Positions 7,894-18,500 of a DNA stretch of 64,000 nucleotides are shown here, piece by piece (positions within the stretch are counted from its first letter, which is position 1; each line of letters begins with the position of its first letter). Under the pieces are notes generated by a model. That model did not search any database, had not been told where the DNA came from, and saw only the letters and a program-made list of their open reading frames with translations. The DNA is from Aliarcobacter skirrowii CCUG 10374. Its GTDB lineage: Bacteria > Campylobacterota > Campylobacteria > Campylobacterales > Arcobacteraceae. A program made the translations under genes and the position numbers. Location: NCBI RefSeq assembly GCF_003544835.1, contig NZ_CP032099.1:1860001-1924000 (forward strand), written 5' to 3'.

Positions 7894-9772
7894 TATAATT
7901 AAATTTGAAATTGATTCAAAAATATTTTATAAAGACTTAGAATATATCATTAAAGGTTATCCTTCTTTTAATGAAGTTTTACTCAAAAGAGATACTTCTC
8001 CATTTAATGAAAAAATCGTTAAAGTCCATGAACTAATAGTAGAGCCAAAAAATATAAAAGAAAATAAAAAAACATTAGTTGATCTAAGTGAAAAAGATTT
8101 TAATAAAGCAAACGAAAGATTTGAAATTATAAAATCTTTAATAGATAAAAAAGACCGAAGTGCAAATGATGTTTTAAAAATTGCCAAAAAATATAAAAAA
8201 GGTATTGCAACTATTTATAGATGGCTGAACACTTATGAGCAATATAGAAGTATTAGTTCTTTATCATCAAAAAGAGAATTTTGTGGAGCAAAAGGGAAAA
8301 GTAGATTAGATGAATCGGTTGATACTGTAATCAATGATGTTATTGAAGAATATTATTTAAATAAACAACAATATCCATTGCAAATGATTTATGATGAAAT
8401 AGTATATAAATGTAGAAATTTAAATATAAAAGCGCCTACTAAAAATACTCTACGAAACAGAATTAATAGCCTGCATCCAAAAATAATTGCTAAAAATAGA
8501 AAAGGTATAAAGATTAATGAAACAAGAGGAATGCCTAGCAATTTTCCTGAAGTAAAAATGCCTTTAGATATTATTCAAATAGATCATACTAAAGTTGATG
8601 TTATTTTAGTTGATGATGAAACAAGAAAACCAATTGGAAGACCATTTATTACAGTTGCTATTGATGTTTATAGTAGAATGATTTTTGGTTTTTATATATC
8701 TTTAGAAGCACCAAGTTATTTTAGTGTTGGACAATGTTTATTAAATGCAATTTTACCAAAAGATGATTTCATTAAAAAGTATGGAATTAAAGGAGAATGG
8801 CCAGTCTATGGATTACCAAAAAAAGTTCATATGGATAATGCTAAGGAATTTAGAAGTATAAGTTTACAAAACTTTTGTAAAGAATATAGAATCGAGGATA
8901 TTTATAGACCAGTAGCAAGACCTGAATTTGGTGGAGCAATAGAAAGAGTTATTGGTACATGTATGAAAAAAGTTCATACATTACCAGGAAGTACTTTTTC
9001 AAATATTTTTGAAAAAGGCAATTATGATTCTGATGGTAATGCTGTTATGACAATAGATAATTTAGAAAAATGGTATCTAGATTTTGTAATAAATGTTTAT
9101 CATAAAACAGAACATAGCTCTTTAGGAATGACTCCTGAAGAAAAATTTTATCAAGGTTTATATGGAGTTGGCGAAGACAAATCTATTCCATTTCTACCTG
9201 TAACTGTTGCAAATACTTTAAAACTTAGAATGGCTTTACTTCCTGGAATAAATAGAACTGTTCAAAAAAATGGAATTACAATTGATTATATTACTTATCT
9301 TAGTGAAACGCTTAGAAAATATATAATTCCAACTCAATATAAAAAATTAAAACCTGAATTGGGAAAAACTGTCATTTGCAGACGGGATCCAAGAGACATT
9401 AGTAAAATTTATATTTATGATGAAGATATACAAGATTATATAACTGTTCCATATGCTGATATAAGAAAACCTAAAATGAATTTATCAGAATTAAGAGCTG
9501 CTATTGCCGAAGCTAGAAAAAAAGTATCTGGAAGAGAGTTAGAACAGCATGATATTTTTGAAGCGCATGAAAGATTACACTCTTATGTTGCACAAGCAAA
9601 AGAAGAGAAAAAATTAGTAAGAAGAAAAGATAGTTCTAAAAAACATCAAGAAAAAACTTTAAAAAATGACCAAGATAGAATCGATTACAAAGAAAATCAA
9701 CCACTATCAAAAATTTACAACAATACAAATGATGAAGATGACTCAGATATTGAAATATATCCTATAGGCTAA
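7886..9772 (+). CDS. tnsB: TnsB/TniA DDE transposase
   Basis: The 628-aa transposase performs 3' end cleavage and strand transfer and binds the repeat arrays at both ends. An N-terminal HTH region (about 75-215) precedes the rve/DDE catalytic core. Catalytic residues are Asp233 (IIQIDHTKVD), Asp317 (VHMDNAKEF) and Glu353 (GGAIERVIGT). A Mu-type beta-barrel domain follows (about 440-520), ending in a basic, disordered TnsC-binding tail. Length is close to that of TnsB/TniA proteins. It overlaps tnsA and is 4 bases before tnsC, so the four genes form one operon. Confidence 0.93.
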   Translation: MSNIIKFEIDSKIFYKDLEYIIKGYPSFNEVLLKRDTSPFNEKIVKVHELIVEPKNIKENKKTLVDLSEKDFNKANERFEIIKSLIDKKDRSANDVLKIAKKYKKGIATIYRWLNTYEQYRSISSLSSKREFCGAKGKSRLDESVDTVINDVIEEYYLNKQQYPLQMIYDEIVYKCRNLNIKAPTKNTLRNRINSLHPKIIAKNRKGIKINETRGMPSNFPEVKMPLDIIQIDHTKVDVILVDDETRKPIGRPFITVAIDVYSRMIFGFYISLEAPSYFSVGQCLLNAILPKDDFIKKYGIKGEWPVYGLPKKVHMDNAKEFRSISLQNFCKEYRIEDIYRPVARPEFGGAIERVIGTCMKKVHTLPGSTFSNIFEKGNYDSDGNAVMTIDNLEKWYLDFVINVYHKTEHSSLGMTPEEKFYQGLYGVGEDKSIPFLPVTVANTLKLRMALLPGINRTVQKNGITIDYITYLSETLRKYIIPTQYKKLKPELGKTVICRRDPRDISKIYIYDEDIQDYITVPYADIRKPKMNLSELRAAIAEARKKVSGRELEQHDIFEAHERLHSYVAQAKEEKKLVRRKDSSKKHQEKTLKNDQDRIDYKENQPLSKIYNNTNDEDDSDIEIYPIG

Positions 9773-9776
9773 ATTT

Positions 9777-10646
9777 ATGAATGAAAGAAACTTAATATCA
9801 GAAGCTATTGAATACTTAAGTAAAAGTGATGAAGAGAGAATCTTATACTGTAAAAAAGACCATTGGATTGGTTATGGTGCAGCAGTTAAATTAATAGAAA
9901 TTTTAGAAGATAAATTTTTAGATCCACCTCAAATGAGACATGAAGGATTACTAATATATGGAGATTCAAATAATGGTAAAACTGCCATTCTAAAAAGAAT
10001 GTATGAATTACATAAAACAAAACTTGATTATGTCACAAAAGATGGTGAAGCAATTTATGAGATACCAATAATATATTTTCAAGCACCAACAATTCCTGAT
10101 GAAAGTAGATTATATAGCTTAATACTTGATGAACTTTGCGTACCACAAAATAGAGTTGATAAAGTTGCAACAAAATCTCATCTTGCTAAACATCATTTAA
10201 ATAAACTAGGTACTAAAATGATTTTAATAGATGAGATACATAGTTCATTAAGAGGTAATTTAAACAAACAAAGAACTTTTATAGATGATTTAAAACAATT
10301 AAGCAATAGCTTATCACTAACAATTGTTTTAGCAGGAACAAGAGAAGCATATTCTGCACTATCAATAGGGAATGAAACAAGTAGTAGATTTCCAGCACTT
10401 GAATTACCTAGGTGGAATAATGATAAAAAATTTAGATCATTTGTAGCAACATATGAAAGATGCTTACCTCTTAAACAAGCTTCAAATATGGCAAATAATC
10501 CAGAATTAGTTAGCAAATTATTTTATCAATCAGAAGGCTTAATTGGTAAAACTGTAAATTTATTAAAAAAAGCATCTATAAAAGCGATCCAATCAAAAAG
10601 AGAATATATTTCAGTTGATGATATAGAATATTTACCAAAGTTGTAA
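9777..10646 (+). CDS. tniB: TnsC/TniB AAA ATPase regulator
   Basis: The 289-aa AAA+ protein has Walker A YGDSNNGKT (61-69) and Walker B MILIDEIH (148-155, Asp152/Glu153). In Tn7-like systems this ATPase polymerises on target DNA, links the target selector TniQ to TnsA/TnsB and enforces target immunity. It is about half the length of Tn7 TnsC and matches the short TniB form of Tn5053/Tn6022-type elements. It sits 4 bases after tnsB and its stop is one base before tniQ. Confidence 0.9.
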   Translation: MNERNLISEAIEYLSKSDEERILYCKKDHWIGYGAAVKLIEILEDKFLDPPQMRHEGLLIYGDSNNGKTAILKRMYELHKTKLDYVTKDGEAIYEIPIIYFQAPTIPDESRLYSLILDELCVPQNRVDKVATKSHLAKHHLNKLGTKMILIDEIHSSLRGNLNKQRTFIDDLKQLSNSLSLTIVLAGTREAYSALSIGNETSSRFPALELPRWNNDKKFRSFVATYERCLPLKQASNMANNPELVSKLFYQSEGLIGKTVNLLKKASIKAIQSKREYISVDDIEYLPKL

Positions 10647-10647
10647 A

Positions 10648-11823
10648 ATGGCAAAAAGAAAAAGAGATACTTCATGGATTCAGAACTATTTCTTTTTGAT
10701 AGTTCCTCGACCTTTTGAAGATGAACTTTTAAGTTCTTGGCTAACAAGAGTTGCAATTGAACATAAACGAAAATTATCTATTTTTTTAAGTTTATATGTA
10801 AAAAAGGAAGGTAATTCTATTTCAAGAAATGATTTAGATTTTTTATATGATGAAAAGTTATTTGAAGCTTTAGTAAATAAATCAAATCTTACAAAAAAAG
10901 ATATTTTTAAAATGTCTTTAAGAAGTGAAGAAGGTTACCTATATTCTTGTAGTGATAATAATTTATATCCACCAAATCAAATTAGAAAACTTGTAGATAA
11001 AAGAAATCACTATGGACTAATGTATTGTCCCAAATGTTTAGCCGAAGATAAAATCCCATATTTTAGGAAAAAATGGAGATATCAATTTTATAATATTTGC
11101 ACAAAACATGAACTATTTTTAACAGATAGGTGCTGGGTATGCTATGAAAAAGTAAATTTTTCTAAAATAACTCACAACAAGAATTTAGCAATTTGTAGTA
11201 AATGTGAAAAAGATTTAAGAACATCTGTTTGCAAAAATATTGAAGATTATCATAGATATGGATTAGAAGCTACAAAATGGTTTGAAAAAGGATTAGAAGA
11301 TGGTTATTTTATAATTAACAATGAAATGATTCATTCTATTTATATTTTTAATAGTTTTAAAAGATTTATTTATTTAATCGATACAGCAGAAAAACTAATT
11401 TTAGATGATTTCCCATTAATTAATCAATATAAAGAAGTTTGTAAAAAAATCAACCTGTATAACTCCAAAAAAGCAAGTCTTATATATAAAGATTTTTACT
11501 TAACTTCAATGATTTATTTTTTATTTCAAAATTATCCATATAACCTTAAAAAATTTGCCAAAGATAATAATGTAACTTATAGAGATTTTTTTCATAGCTT
11601 AAAAGATACTTCTTTTTGGTACAAAAATTTAATCTTTGATTTGGTACCAATGGAAAACAAAAAAGGTAGAGAAATAGTTGAAAGCGAAGTATCAGGTGCA
11701 ATTAAATATTTAGAAAGTATAAATGAACGAGTTAATATTATAAATGTTGCTGAAGTTGTTGGATGTCATCCTAGTATTCATAAAAGATTTAATAAGATTT
11801 ATAAATTTTTAGTCAATATATAA
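10648..11823 (+). CDS. tniQ: TniQ/TnsD-like target selection protein
   Basis: The 391-aa protein opens with a TniQ domain (VPRPFEDELLSSWLTRVA, residues 19-36) and has zinc-binding clusters Cys127/Cys130, Cys151/His154, Cys162/Cys165 and Cys183/Cys186. The C-terminal half is helical and DNA-binding in relatives. TniQ/TnsD proteins recognise a fixed chromosomal site. Since the element sits in the 3' end of mnmG, this protein probably reads mnmG coding sequence; that is inference. It is shorter than Tn7 TnsD (about 500 aa). No CRISPR effector or array is present, so this is not a CRISPR-associated transposon. Confidence 0.9.
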   Translation: MAKRKRDTSWIQNYFFLIVPRPFEDELLSSWLTRVAIEHKRKLSIFLSLYVKKEGNSISRNDLDFLYDEKLFEALVNKSNLTKKDIFKMSLRSEEGYLYSCSDNNLYPPNQIRKLVDKRNHYGLMYCPKCLAEDKIPYFRKKWRYQFYNICTKHELFLTDRCWVCYEKVNFSKITHNKNLAICSKCEKDLRTSVCKNIEDYHRYGLEATKWFEKGLEDGYFIINNEMIHSIYIFNSFKRFIYLIDTAEKLILDDFPLINQYKEVCKKINLYNSKKASLIYKDFYLTSMIYFLFQNYPYNLKKFAKDNNVTYRDFFHSLKDTSFWYKNLIFDLVPMENKKGREIVESEVSGAIKYLESINERVNIINVAEVVGCHPSIHKRFNKIYKFLVNI

Positions 11824-11825
11824 AT

Positions 11826-11854
11826 TTAACTTTTAATACCATTTAAGATATAAT
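11826..11854 (+). promoter_or_regulatory. Candidate sigma-70 promoter for the ietA-ietS pair
   Basis: TTAACT (4/6 to TTGACA) is 17 bases from a perfect TATAAT at 11849-11854, and the ietA ATG follows at 11879. It gives the defence pair its own promoter, independent of the transposition operon ending at 11823. Confidence 0.5.
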
Positions 11855-11878
11855 GGTAAAAATTCAAGAAGAGGAATT

Positions 11879-12865
11879 ATGGCAAAAGCATCTCAGCTAA
11901 AAGCACTAATCAAATCACACTATGATAATGATTATACTAGATTTGATACTTTATCATTGCAAGTAGCTGCACATGAAGCTACACTTGGTAATAATTCCTT
12001 AGCACTAGAAGTAAAGAAACTTGTAGATAATTCAAAAAAGAATCGTACAGTAGAAGCGATTAATTCTAATAATGTAAAACTATACAATAATACTATTGAT
12101 GAGCTATTCATTCATTCAAGACCAATATTAGATATGTCTGAAATAATCCTTTCAACTTCTAATCATGATAAAATAGTAAAAATTTTAAATGAATATAACA
12201 ATCAAGAAAAATTAAAAAAACATGGATTAAAACATAGAAGAAAGATTCTATTATCTGGACATCCAGGTACTGGTAAAACAATGTCAGCTTCTATTATAGC
12301 TTCAGAACTTCATTTACCTTTATATGTAATACAAATAGATAAAATCATTACAAAATTTATGGGTGAAACTGGTGCAAAACTTAGACAAATATTCAAAATG
12401 ATAGAGATGCAAAAAGGTGTTTATTTTTTTGATGAATTTGATTCTATTGGTACCGATAGAAGTAAAGATAATGAAGTTGGAGAAATGAGAAGAGTATTAA
12501 ACTCATTTTTACAATTTTTAGAGAATGATAACTCTGATAGTTTAATAATCACAGCTACAAATAATATAGCTTTATTAGATAGAGCATTGTTTAGAAGATT
12601 TGATGATATTTTATATTATGATATACCAACAAAAGAAGAAATACTTAAACTTTTAAAACTAAGACTACAATCATTTACAGTTAATTTTGATTTAGAGAGT
12701 ATTTTACCTAAGGCTTCAGGATTAAGTCATGCAGATATTGTAAAAACATGTAATGATGCTATTAAAGAAGCAATTATCAATGATAAAAAGTATGTCTCTA
12801 AGACATCCTTAATTCACAACTTTGAAATTATAAAAGAATCGTATAAAAAAATTAGTGAGGCGTAA
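11879..12865 (+). CDS. ietA: AAA ATPase of an IetAS-like defence pair
   Basis: The 328-aa protein has a short helical N-terminal domain, then a classical AAA module: Walker A SGHPGTGKT (126-134), Walker B VYFFDEFD with Asp185/Glu186, sensor 1 (TATNN) and an arginine finger region (DRALFRRFDD). The module resembles that of FtsH and Vps4, but no protease or membrane segment is present. The subtilase gene starts 3 bases after its stop. An AAA ATPase coupled to a subtilisin-like protease is the IetAS arrangement, first seen in plasmid incompatibility and later reported as antiphage. The symbol is assigned by this pairing. Confidence 0.75.
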   Translation: MAKASQLKALIKSHYDNDYTRFDTLSLQVAAHEATLGNNSLALEVKKLVDNSKKNRTVEAINSNNVKLYNNTIDELFIHSRPILDMSEIILSTSNHDKIVKILNEYNNQEKLKKHGLKHRRKILLSGHPGTGKTMSASIIASELHLPLYVIQIDKIITKFMGETGAKLRQIFKMIEMQKGVYFFDEFDSIGTDRSKDNEVGEMRRVLNSFLQFLENDNSDSLIITATNNIALLDRALFRRFDDILYYDIPTKEEILKLLKLRLQSFTVNFDLESILPKASGLSHADIVKTCNDAIKEAIINDKKYVSKTSLIHNFEIIKESYKKISEA

Positions 12866-12868
12866 TAA

Positions 12869-15352
12869 ATGCCTGATTTAAGACCTTTATTTATTAGTGG
12901 ACAATGTAAAACTGATATAAGATTCACATCTCCTCAAAGAGGTGGAGGTAATTCAACTTTACCTTATAGAAATGCACCTGAACATGGAAATAGACTGTAT
13001 GGAAAATTACAATCTCTTTTAACTTCTCAAACTGAACTTATATCTCAGAATGAGTCTTTAAATAAAGGAATTTATTTAGAGGTTTTAGGGATAGAGGGGA
13101 TTGACTTAAATATAGAACCTCTTGAAAGTTCATCAAAAGATATTAGATTATCAAATTTTAAAAATACAAATCCACAAAAAGCTACACTATTTTTACCATT
13201 AGAGAAAAAAGATTTTTTAGAGAAAAAAATAAAAGAATATACAGAGAAATTAACTAAAAAAGGAAACCCAAGACATAATGATTTAATTGCGGTTATAGAA
13301 GATTTTAAAATTGCTACAATTAATTCATTTTGGAATGGTAAAGAAGATAAAATTCCTAGTGAAACTAAAGTATGGTGTGAAGTATGGTTAATTAATAATA
13401 AAAATACTCATGATGAAGATGTTATTTCAGAGTTTATAAATGTAACCCACACCAACAATATAGAAATTCGAACAGAATCAAATATAAAATTTCCAGAGAG
13501 AATAATAACTTTAGCAAAATTAAATGCTGAAGATATTTTGAATTTAATTGATTCATATCAATATTTAGCTGAAATAAGACCTTATGCAATACCAAATATA
13601 GCCTATACAAGTATGGAATACATCGACCAAAAAGAATGGGTAAATGAATTAAAAGATAGAGTGATTGTCGATTCAGATACTAAAGTTTCGATATGTATTT
13701 TAGACACTGGGGTAAATAATGTACACCCATTATTAAAAGATATCTTAAAAGATGAAGATAAACACACTTTTTTATCATCATGGGATGTAAATGATCACAA
13801 TGGTCATGGTACTGAAATGAGTGGGATAGCGGCTTATGGAGATTTGAATGAATATTTAACTACTACAGCAAATGTTGAATTAAATCATACTTTAGCATCA
13901 TATAAAATATTACCACCTACTGGAGACAATGAAGTAAACTTATGGGGATATATTACCTCTCAAGCCGTTTCGGAAAGAACTATTAAAGAATCTGGGAAAA
14001 TACATATATTCTCAATGTCTGTCACAGCAAATGATACAAATGGAGATATACCTGATGGTACTCCAAGTTCATGGTCATCTGCAATAGATAATGAACTATT
14101 TAATGGTGATACGAAAAAACTTTTTTGTATATCAGCAGGAAATGCAGACTATATCGATGATACATTCAATTATATTAGCAGTAATATAATGGCTCCAATA
14201 GAAAATCCAGCTCAATCTTGGAATGCTTTAACGATTGGAGCTTATACACAAAAAGATACCATTACAGATGAAGAAGATGAATACATTGATTATGATGTAG
14301 TAATGGCACAAAAAGATGAAATATCTCCATTTACAACAACTTCTTCTTTATGGGATAAACAATGGTGTATAAAACCTGATGTAGTATTTGAAGGTGGAAA
14401 TCTTTTGTTAAATACTACAAGAAACGATAAAACAGAACATGAAGATTTATCACTCTTAACAACCCATTCAAATATTTATAGAGATTTAATTACTTGGACA
14501 TTTGCAACAAGTGCAGCAAATGCAGTAGGAGCGAATTTTGTAGCAAGATTATATTCTACTTTTCCAGAAGCAACACCTCAAACAATTAGAGGGTTAGTTG
14601 TTCATTCGGCTAATTGGACAGATAAAATGATTGAACAATTTACAGTATCAGGGCAATCACCAAAAGATCTTTATGGAATATTATTAAGAACTTGTGGTTA
14701 TGGAGTACCTGATTTTGATAAGGCAGTGAATTGCTACAAAAATAGTTTAACTTTAATAGCAGAAGATACTATTCAACCATTTATTAAAATTGGTAGTGAT
14801 ATAAAAACAAATGTGATGAATCTTTATACTCTTCCATGGCCTAAAGAAGCATTAGAAGATTTAGGTTCTTTAGAAGTAGAAATGAGAGTTACTTTATCAT
14901 ACTTCATCGAACCAGCTCCAACAGAAATGGCTGTAAGTAGTTTTAATAGATATAACTATCCATCTCATGGGCTTAGATTTGAAGTAAATCACCCAAATGA
15001 AAGTATGCAAGAATTCAAAACTAGATGTAATAAACAAGATAGAACGGAAGACTATATATCAAGTGGTTTAAGTACATCAGATTATTGGAAAATTGGTAAA
15101 AATACAAGAGATAGAGGAAGTATAATATCTGATGTATGGAAAGGAAAAGCTGTAGAATTAGCTTCTTGTAATCACATCGCAGTATATCCAACAAATGGAT
15201 GGTGGAAAACAAGAAAACATTTAGAAGCTTATGATAATGTTACTAGATATACTTTAATTGTAAGTATTTATTCTCCATCTAATGATATTGATATATACAC
15301 ACCTGTACTTACACAAGTTACTATTCCAATACAAACTCAAATCCCAATATAA
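12869..15352 (+). CDS. ietS: Subtilisin-like (S8) serine protease, IetS-like
   Basis: The 827-aa protein has a ~260-residue N-terminal region of unknown fold, then an S8 peptidase domain with the triad Asp279 (CILDTGVNNVHP), His313 (NDHNGHGTEMSG) and Ser548 (TFATSAANA), plus an SAGN oxyanion asparagine near 425. The serine lies in an ATSAAN rather than the usual GTS context. No signal peptide is visible, so it is probably cytoplasmic, as expected for a regulated toxic protease. A ~200-residue C-terminal beta-rich region follows. The preceding AAA ATPase gene probably controls or licenses it. The intergenic 15353-15530 is AT-rich with no gene seen. Confidence 0.78.
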   Translation: MPDLRPLFISGQCKTDIRFTSPQRGGGNSTLPYRNAPEHGNRLYGKLQSLLTSQTELISQNESLNKGIYLEVLGIEGIDLNIEPLESSSKDIRLSNFKNTNPQKATLFLPLEKKDFLEKKIKEYTEKLTKKGNPRHNDLIAVIEDFKIATINSFWNGKEDKIPSETKVWCEVWLINNKNTHDEDVISEFINVTHTNNIEIRTESNIKFPERIITLAKLNAEDILNLIDSYQYLAEIRPYAIPNIAYTSMEYIDQKEWVNELKDRVIVDSDTKVSICILDTGVNNVHPLLKDILKDEDKHTFLSSWDVNDHNGHGTEMSGIAAYGDLNEYLTTTANVELNHTLASYKILPPTGDNEVNLWGYITSQAVSERTIKESGKIHIFSMSVTANDTNGDIPDGTPSSWSSAIDNELFNGDTKKLFCISAGNADYIDDTFNYISSNIMAPIENPAQSWNALTIGAYTQKDTITDEEDEYIDYDVVMAQKDEISPFTTTSSLWDKQWCIKPDVVFEGGNLLLNTTRNDKTEHEDLSLLTTHSNIYRDLITWTFATSAANAVGANFVARLYSTFPEATPQTIRGLVVHSANWTDKMIEQFTVSGQSPKDLYGILLRTCGYGVPDFDKAVNCYKNSLTLIAEDTIQPFIKIGSDIKTNVMNLYTLPWPKEALEDLGSLEVEMRVTLSYFIEPAPTEMAVSSFNRYNYPSHGLRFEVNHPNESMQEFKTRCNKQDRTEDYISSGLSTSDYWKIGKNTRDRGSIISDVWKGKAVELASCNHIAVYPTNGWWKTRKHLEAYDNVTRYTLIVSIYSPSNDIDIYTPVLTQVTIPIQTQIPI

Positions 15353-15530
15353 TTATTTTTATATTTTAAAATCATTTCCGAATTATACTTATTGCCTAAA
15401 TAAGATTATTTTATCATCTATTTATTATTAATTAGTCCTATTTAAATATTTTTTATAGTTAATCTTTCAATTAATCTTATTCTTAAAATTTTACTCCAAA
15501 CTAATGATAATAAAGAATTATGGATAATAT

Positions 15531-18500
15531 ATGTTAAAACCAAATTTAATTAAAATTCAAAATTTTATTAATATAGCATTAAAGAAAAAACCAATATCTT
15601 CTGAAACTTTAAATATATTTATTGATCAACTTAAATTATTGAATAACGTAAATCCTGAAGCAACTGAAGAAAATCAAAAAACATTTATAAGAGATTTTCT
15701 AATAAATACTTTTAATTATAAAATAAATACTTCTGGAGATATAGATTGGGCAATTTTTAATGAATTTAATAAAGTAGAAGTGATTATTGAAGTAAAAAGA
15801 ATCATAAATGAATCAGAAATGGTAAATAAAGAAAATTTTCTTAGAAAAGCATTTTTTGAAACAATATTATATTTCATGAAAGAAAGAAATCAAGGAAACG
15901 TAGATTTAAAACACATAATTATAACAAATGTTCATAATTGGTATATTATTGATGCATCTGAATATGAAAGAATTTTCTGGAATAATAAATTATTTAGAAA
16001 AAGATTTTTAGACTGGGAAAATAAAAAAACTTTAGATGATAGAACGGAGTTTTTCTATTTTTCAATTGCTAAACCTTTTTGTGAATCTTTATTAAATACC
16101 AGAAGGGAATCCTTATTTGATGATATCTATAATGAATTAATAGAAGTAAGTTCTTTTACATTAAAAGAACTTAATTATAATAATTCAGAGAACAATTTAA
16201 GTAATGTATATAAACTACTAAGCCCTGATACATTATTAAAAGATTTTACTCCCAATGATAGTAATTCTTTGAATAAAAACTTTTACGATGAATTACTTTA
16301 TATATTAGGATTAGAAGAAGCAAAAGTTAATGGTAAAAAAAGAATTATAAGAGTAAGAGAAAATAGACAAGATGGATCTTTCTTTGAAAATATTTATTCT
16401 AAACTTGATAGTTATAGTGAACTATCTAAAAATGAAGACAAAAACTTTAATAGCATAATTTCATTAATTATAGTCTGGTTAAATAGAATTATATTTTTAA
16501 AGCTTTTTGAAAATCAACTTACTGGATTTTCTAAAAATGAAAATTATGCTTTTCTTAAAAAAGAGTTTATTAAAGATTTTGGTGAACTTGAAAAGCTTTT
16601 CTTTCATGTATTATCTAAAAAACCAAATCAAAGAAATGAGGAAGTAAAAAAGAAATATAGTTTTATACCTTATCTAAATAGTTCACTTTTTGAACAATCT
16701 GAAGAAGAGAGAAAATTAATGCTTATTTCTCAACTCGATTCTACTTCAAAAATTAAAATTTATAAAAATACTGTTTTAAAAGATTTTAATGGTAAAAAGA
16801 TGTCTGGGGAGAGTAATCCTCTTCATTATTTATATGACTTTTTGAATTCATATAGTTTTGGAAGTTTAAATAATAGTAATACCATTGAAGACCAGCACAA
16901 AGAACTAATTAGCTCATCAGTATTGGGATTGATTTTTGAAAAAATAAATGGCTATAAAGACGGTAGTTTTTATACTCCAAGTTATATTACTACATTTATG
17001 TCAAAAAATATTCTAGAAAAAATAGTTGTAGATAAATTTAATGAAATCAAAGGTTGGAATTGTAATAATTTAAACGATTTGTATAATAAAATTGAAAATA
17101 TATCTGAAGCAAATGATATTATTAATAGTTTAAGAATATGTGATCCTGCAGTTGGAAGTGGGCACTATTTAGTTTCAATGCTAAATGAAATAATTAAATT
17201 AAAATCAGATTTGGGTATTCTAGAAGATAAAAATGGAAAGAAAATTAGAGATTATAAAATCTTAATAGAGAATGATGATTTAGCAATAAAAACTATAGAT
17301 AATGAATATTTTACTTATAAAAGGCCTAAGACCGTAAGCGATAATCATATTGTTCAAGAAACAATATTTTTAGAAAAACAAAAAATTATAGAAAATTGTT
17401 TATTTGGAGTTGATATAAATAGAAACTCTGTTAATATTTGTAGATTAAGATTATGGATAGAACTATTAAAACACACTTATTATACCGAGGAAAGTGGCTT
17501 TGAATATTTACAAATCTTACCGAATATTGATATAAATATTAAAGATGGAAATTCATTATTAAGTAAATTTCCATTAGTAGATAACGAAAATATACCAAAA
17601 CAAGTAAAAGAAAAAATAGATAACTATAAAGGGCTTGTAAAAGAGTATAAAAGTAGCAAGGATAAAATAGAGAAACATAAAATTAAAGAACATATACTTA
17701 ATTTAAGAAAAGAGTTATTCTTAGATTTCAACAATAATTCAAAACATGTTTTAAATTTAAAAAAATTACTTAATGGCTACACAAATAAGAAAGAAGTAAA
17801 AAAAGGTTATGTGCAACAATTTGGATACGAAGGTTTATCAAAAGAAATAGTATCAAATTATGTTAATGCAACATCTAATAGTTTATTTGATATTGCTAGT
17901 ACTATGACTAAATCTCAATTAGCTGAAGCACAAAAGATAAAAAATGATATGCTTAAAATTATTAATAAAATATACTTAGATATAAAAGAAATAGAAAGTA
18001 ATAAAATATATGAAAATTCTTTTGAATGGAGATTTGACTTCCCTGAGATCTTAGATAATGATGGAAAATTTTTAGGTTTTGATGCAATTATTGGAAATCC
18101 TCCATACATAAGAGAACCTGATAATAAAGAAGCTTTTATTGGATTACACGATGCATCTTGCTATAAAGGTAAAATAGATTTATGGTTTTTGTTTGCTTGT
18201 AAAGGAATAGATTTATTAAAAAACAATGGTAGATTGTCTTTTATTGCTACAAATAATTGGATTTCTAACTATGGAGCATCAAAATTTAGAAATAAAATTC
18301 TAAAGACTACTAAAATTGAAGAGTATATTGATTTTGGTGAGTATTTTGTTTTTGATAGTGCAGATGTTCTTACAATGATATTTACTCTTAAAAAAACAGA
18401 AAATATAGATGATTATTATTGTGAATATTCGAAAATATTAGATAAGACAATAAAAGAGGAAAATGTAAAAGAATTTTTAAACAAAGTACCACATAAAAAA

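Noticed and set aside
7225-11823. CRISPR-associated transposon
   Set aside because: No Cas genes and no repeat-spacer array were seen anywhere in the window.
7077-11841. Inverted match (17/19) between TGTTATTAAAAGTTAATTT at 7077 and the complement at 11823-11841, possible ends of a 4.8-kb mini-element containing only tnsABC-tniQ
   Set aside because: No 5-bp duplication (CTATA versus TTTAA), the right-hand copy overlaps a plausible promoter, and AT-rich sequence makes such a match likely by chance. The ends at 61 and 23146 are far better supported.
11879-12865. FtsH protease
   Set aside because: The AAA module is similar, but there is no membrane anchor or HExxH zinc protease site.
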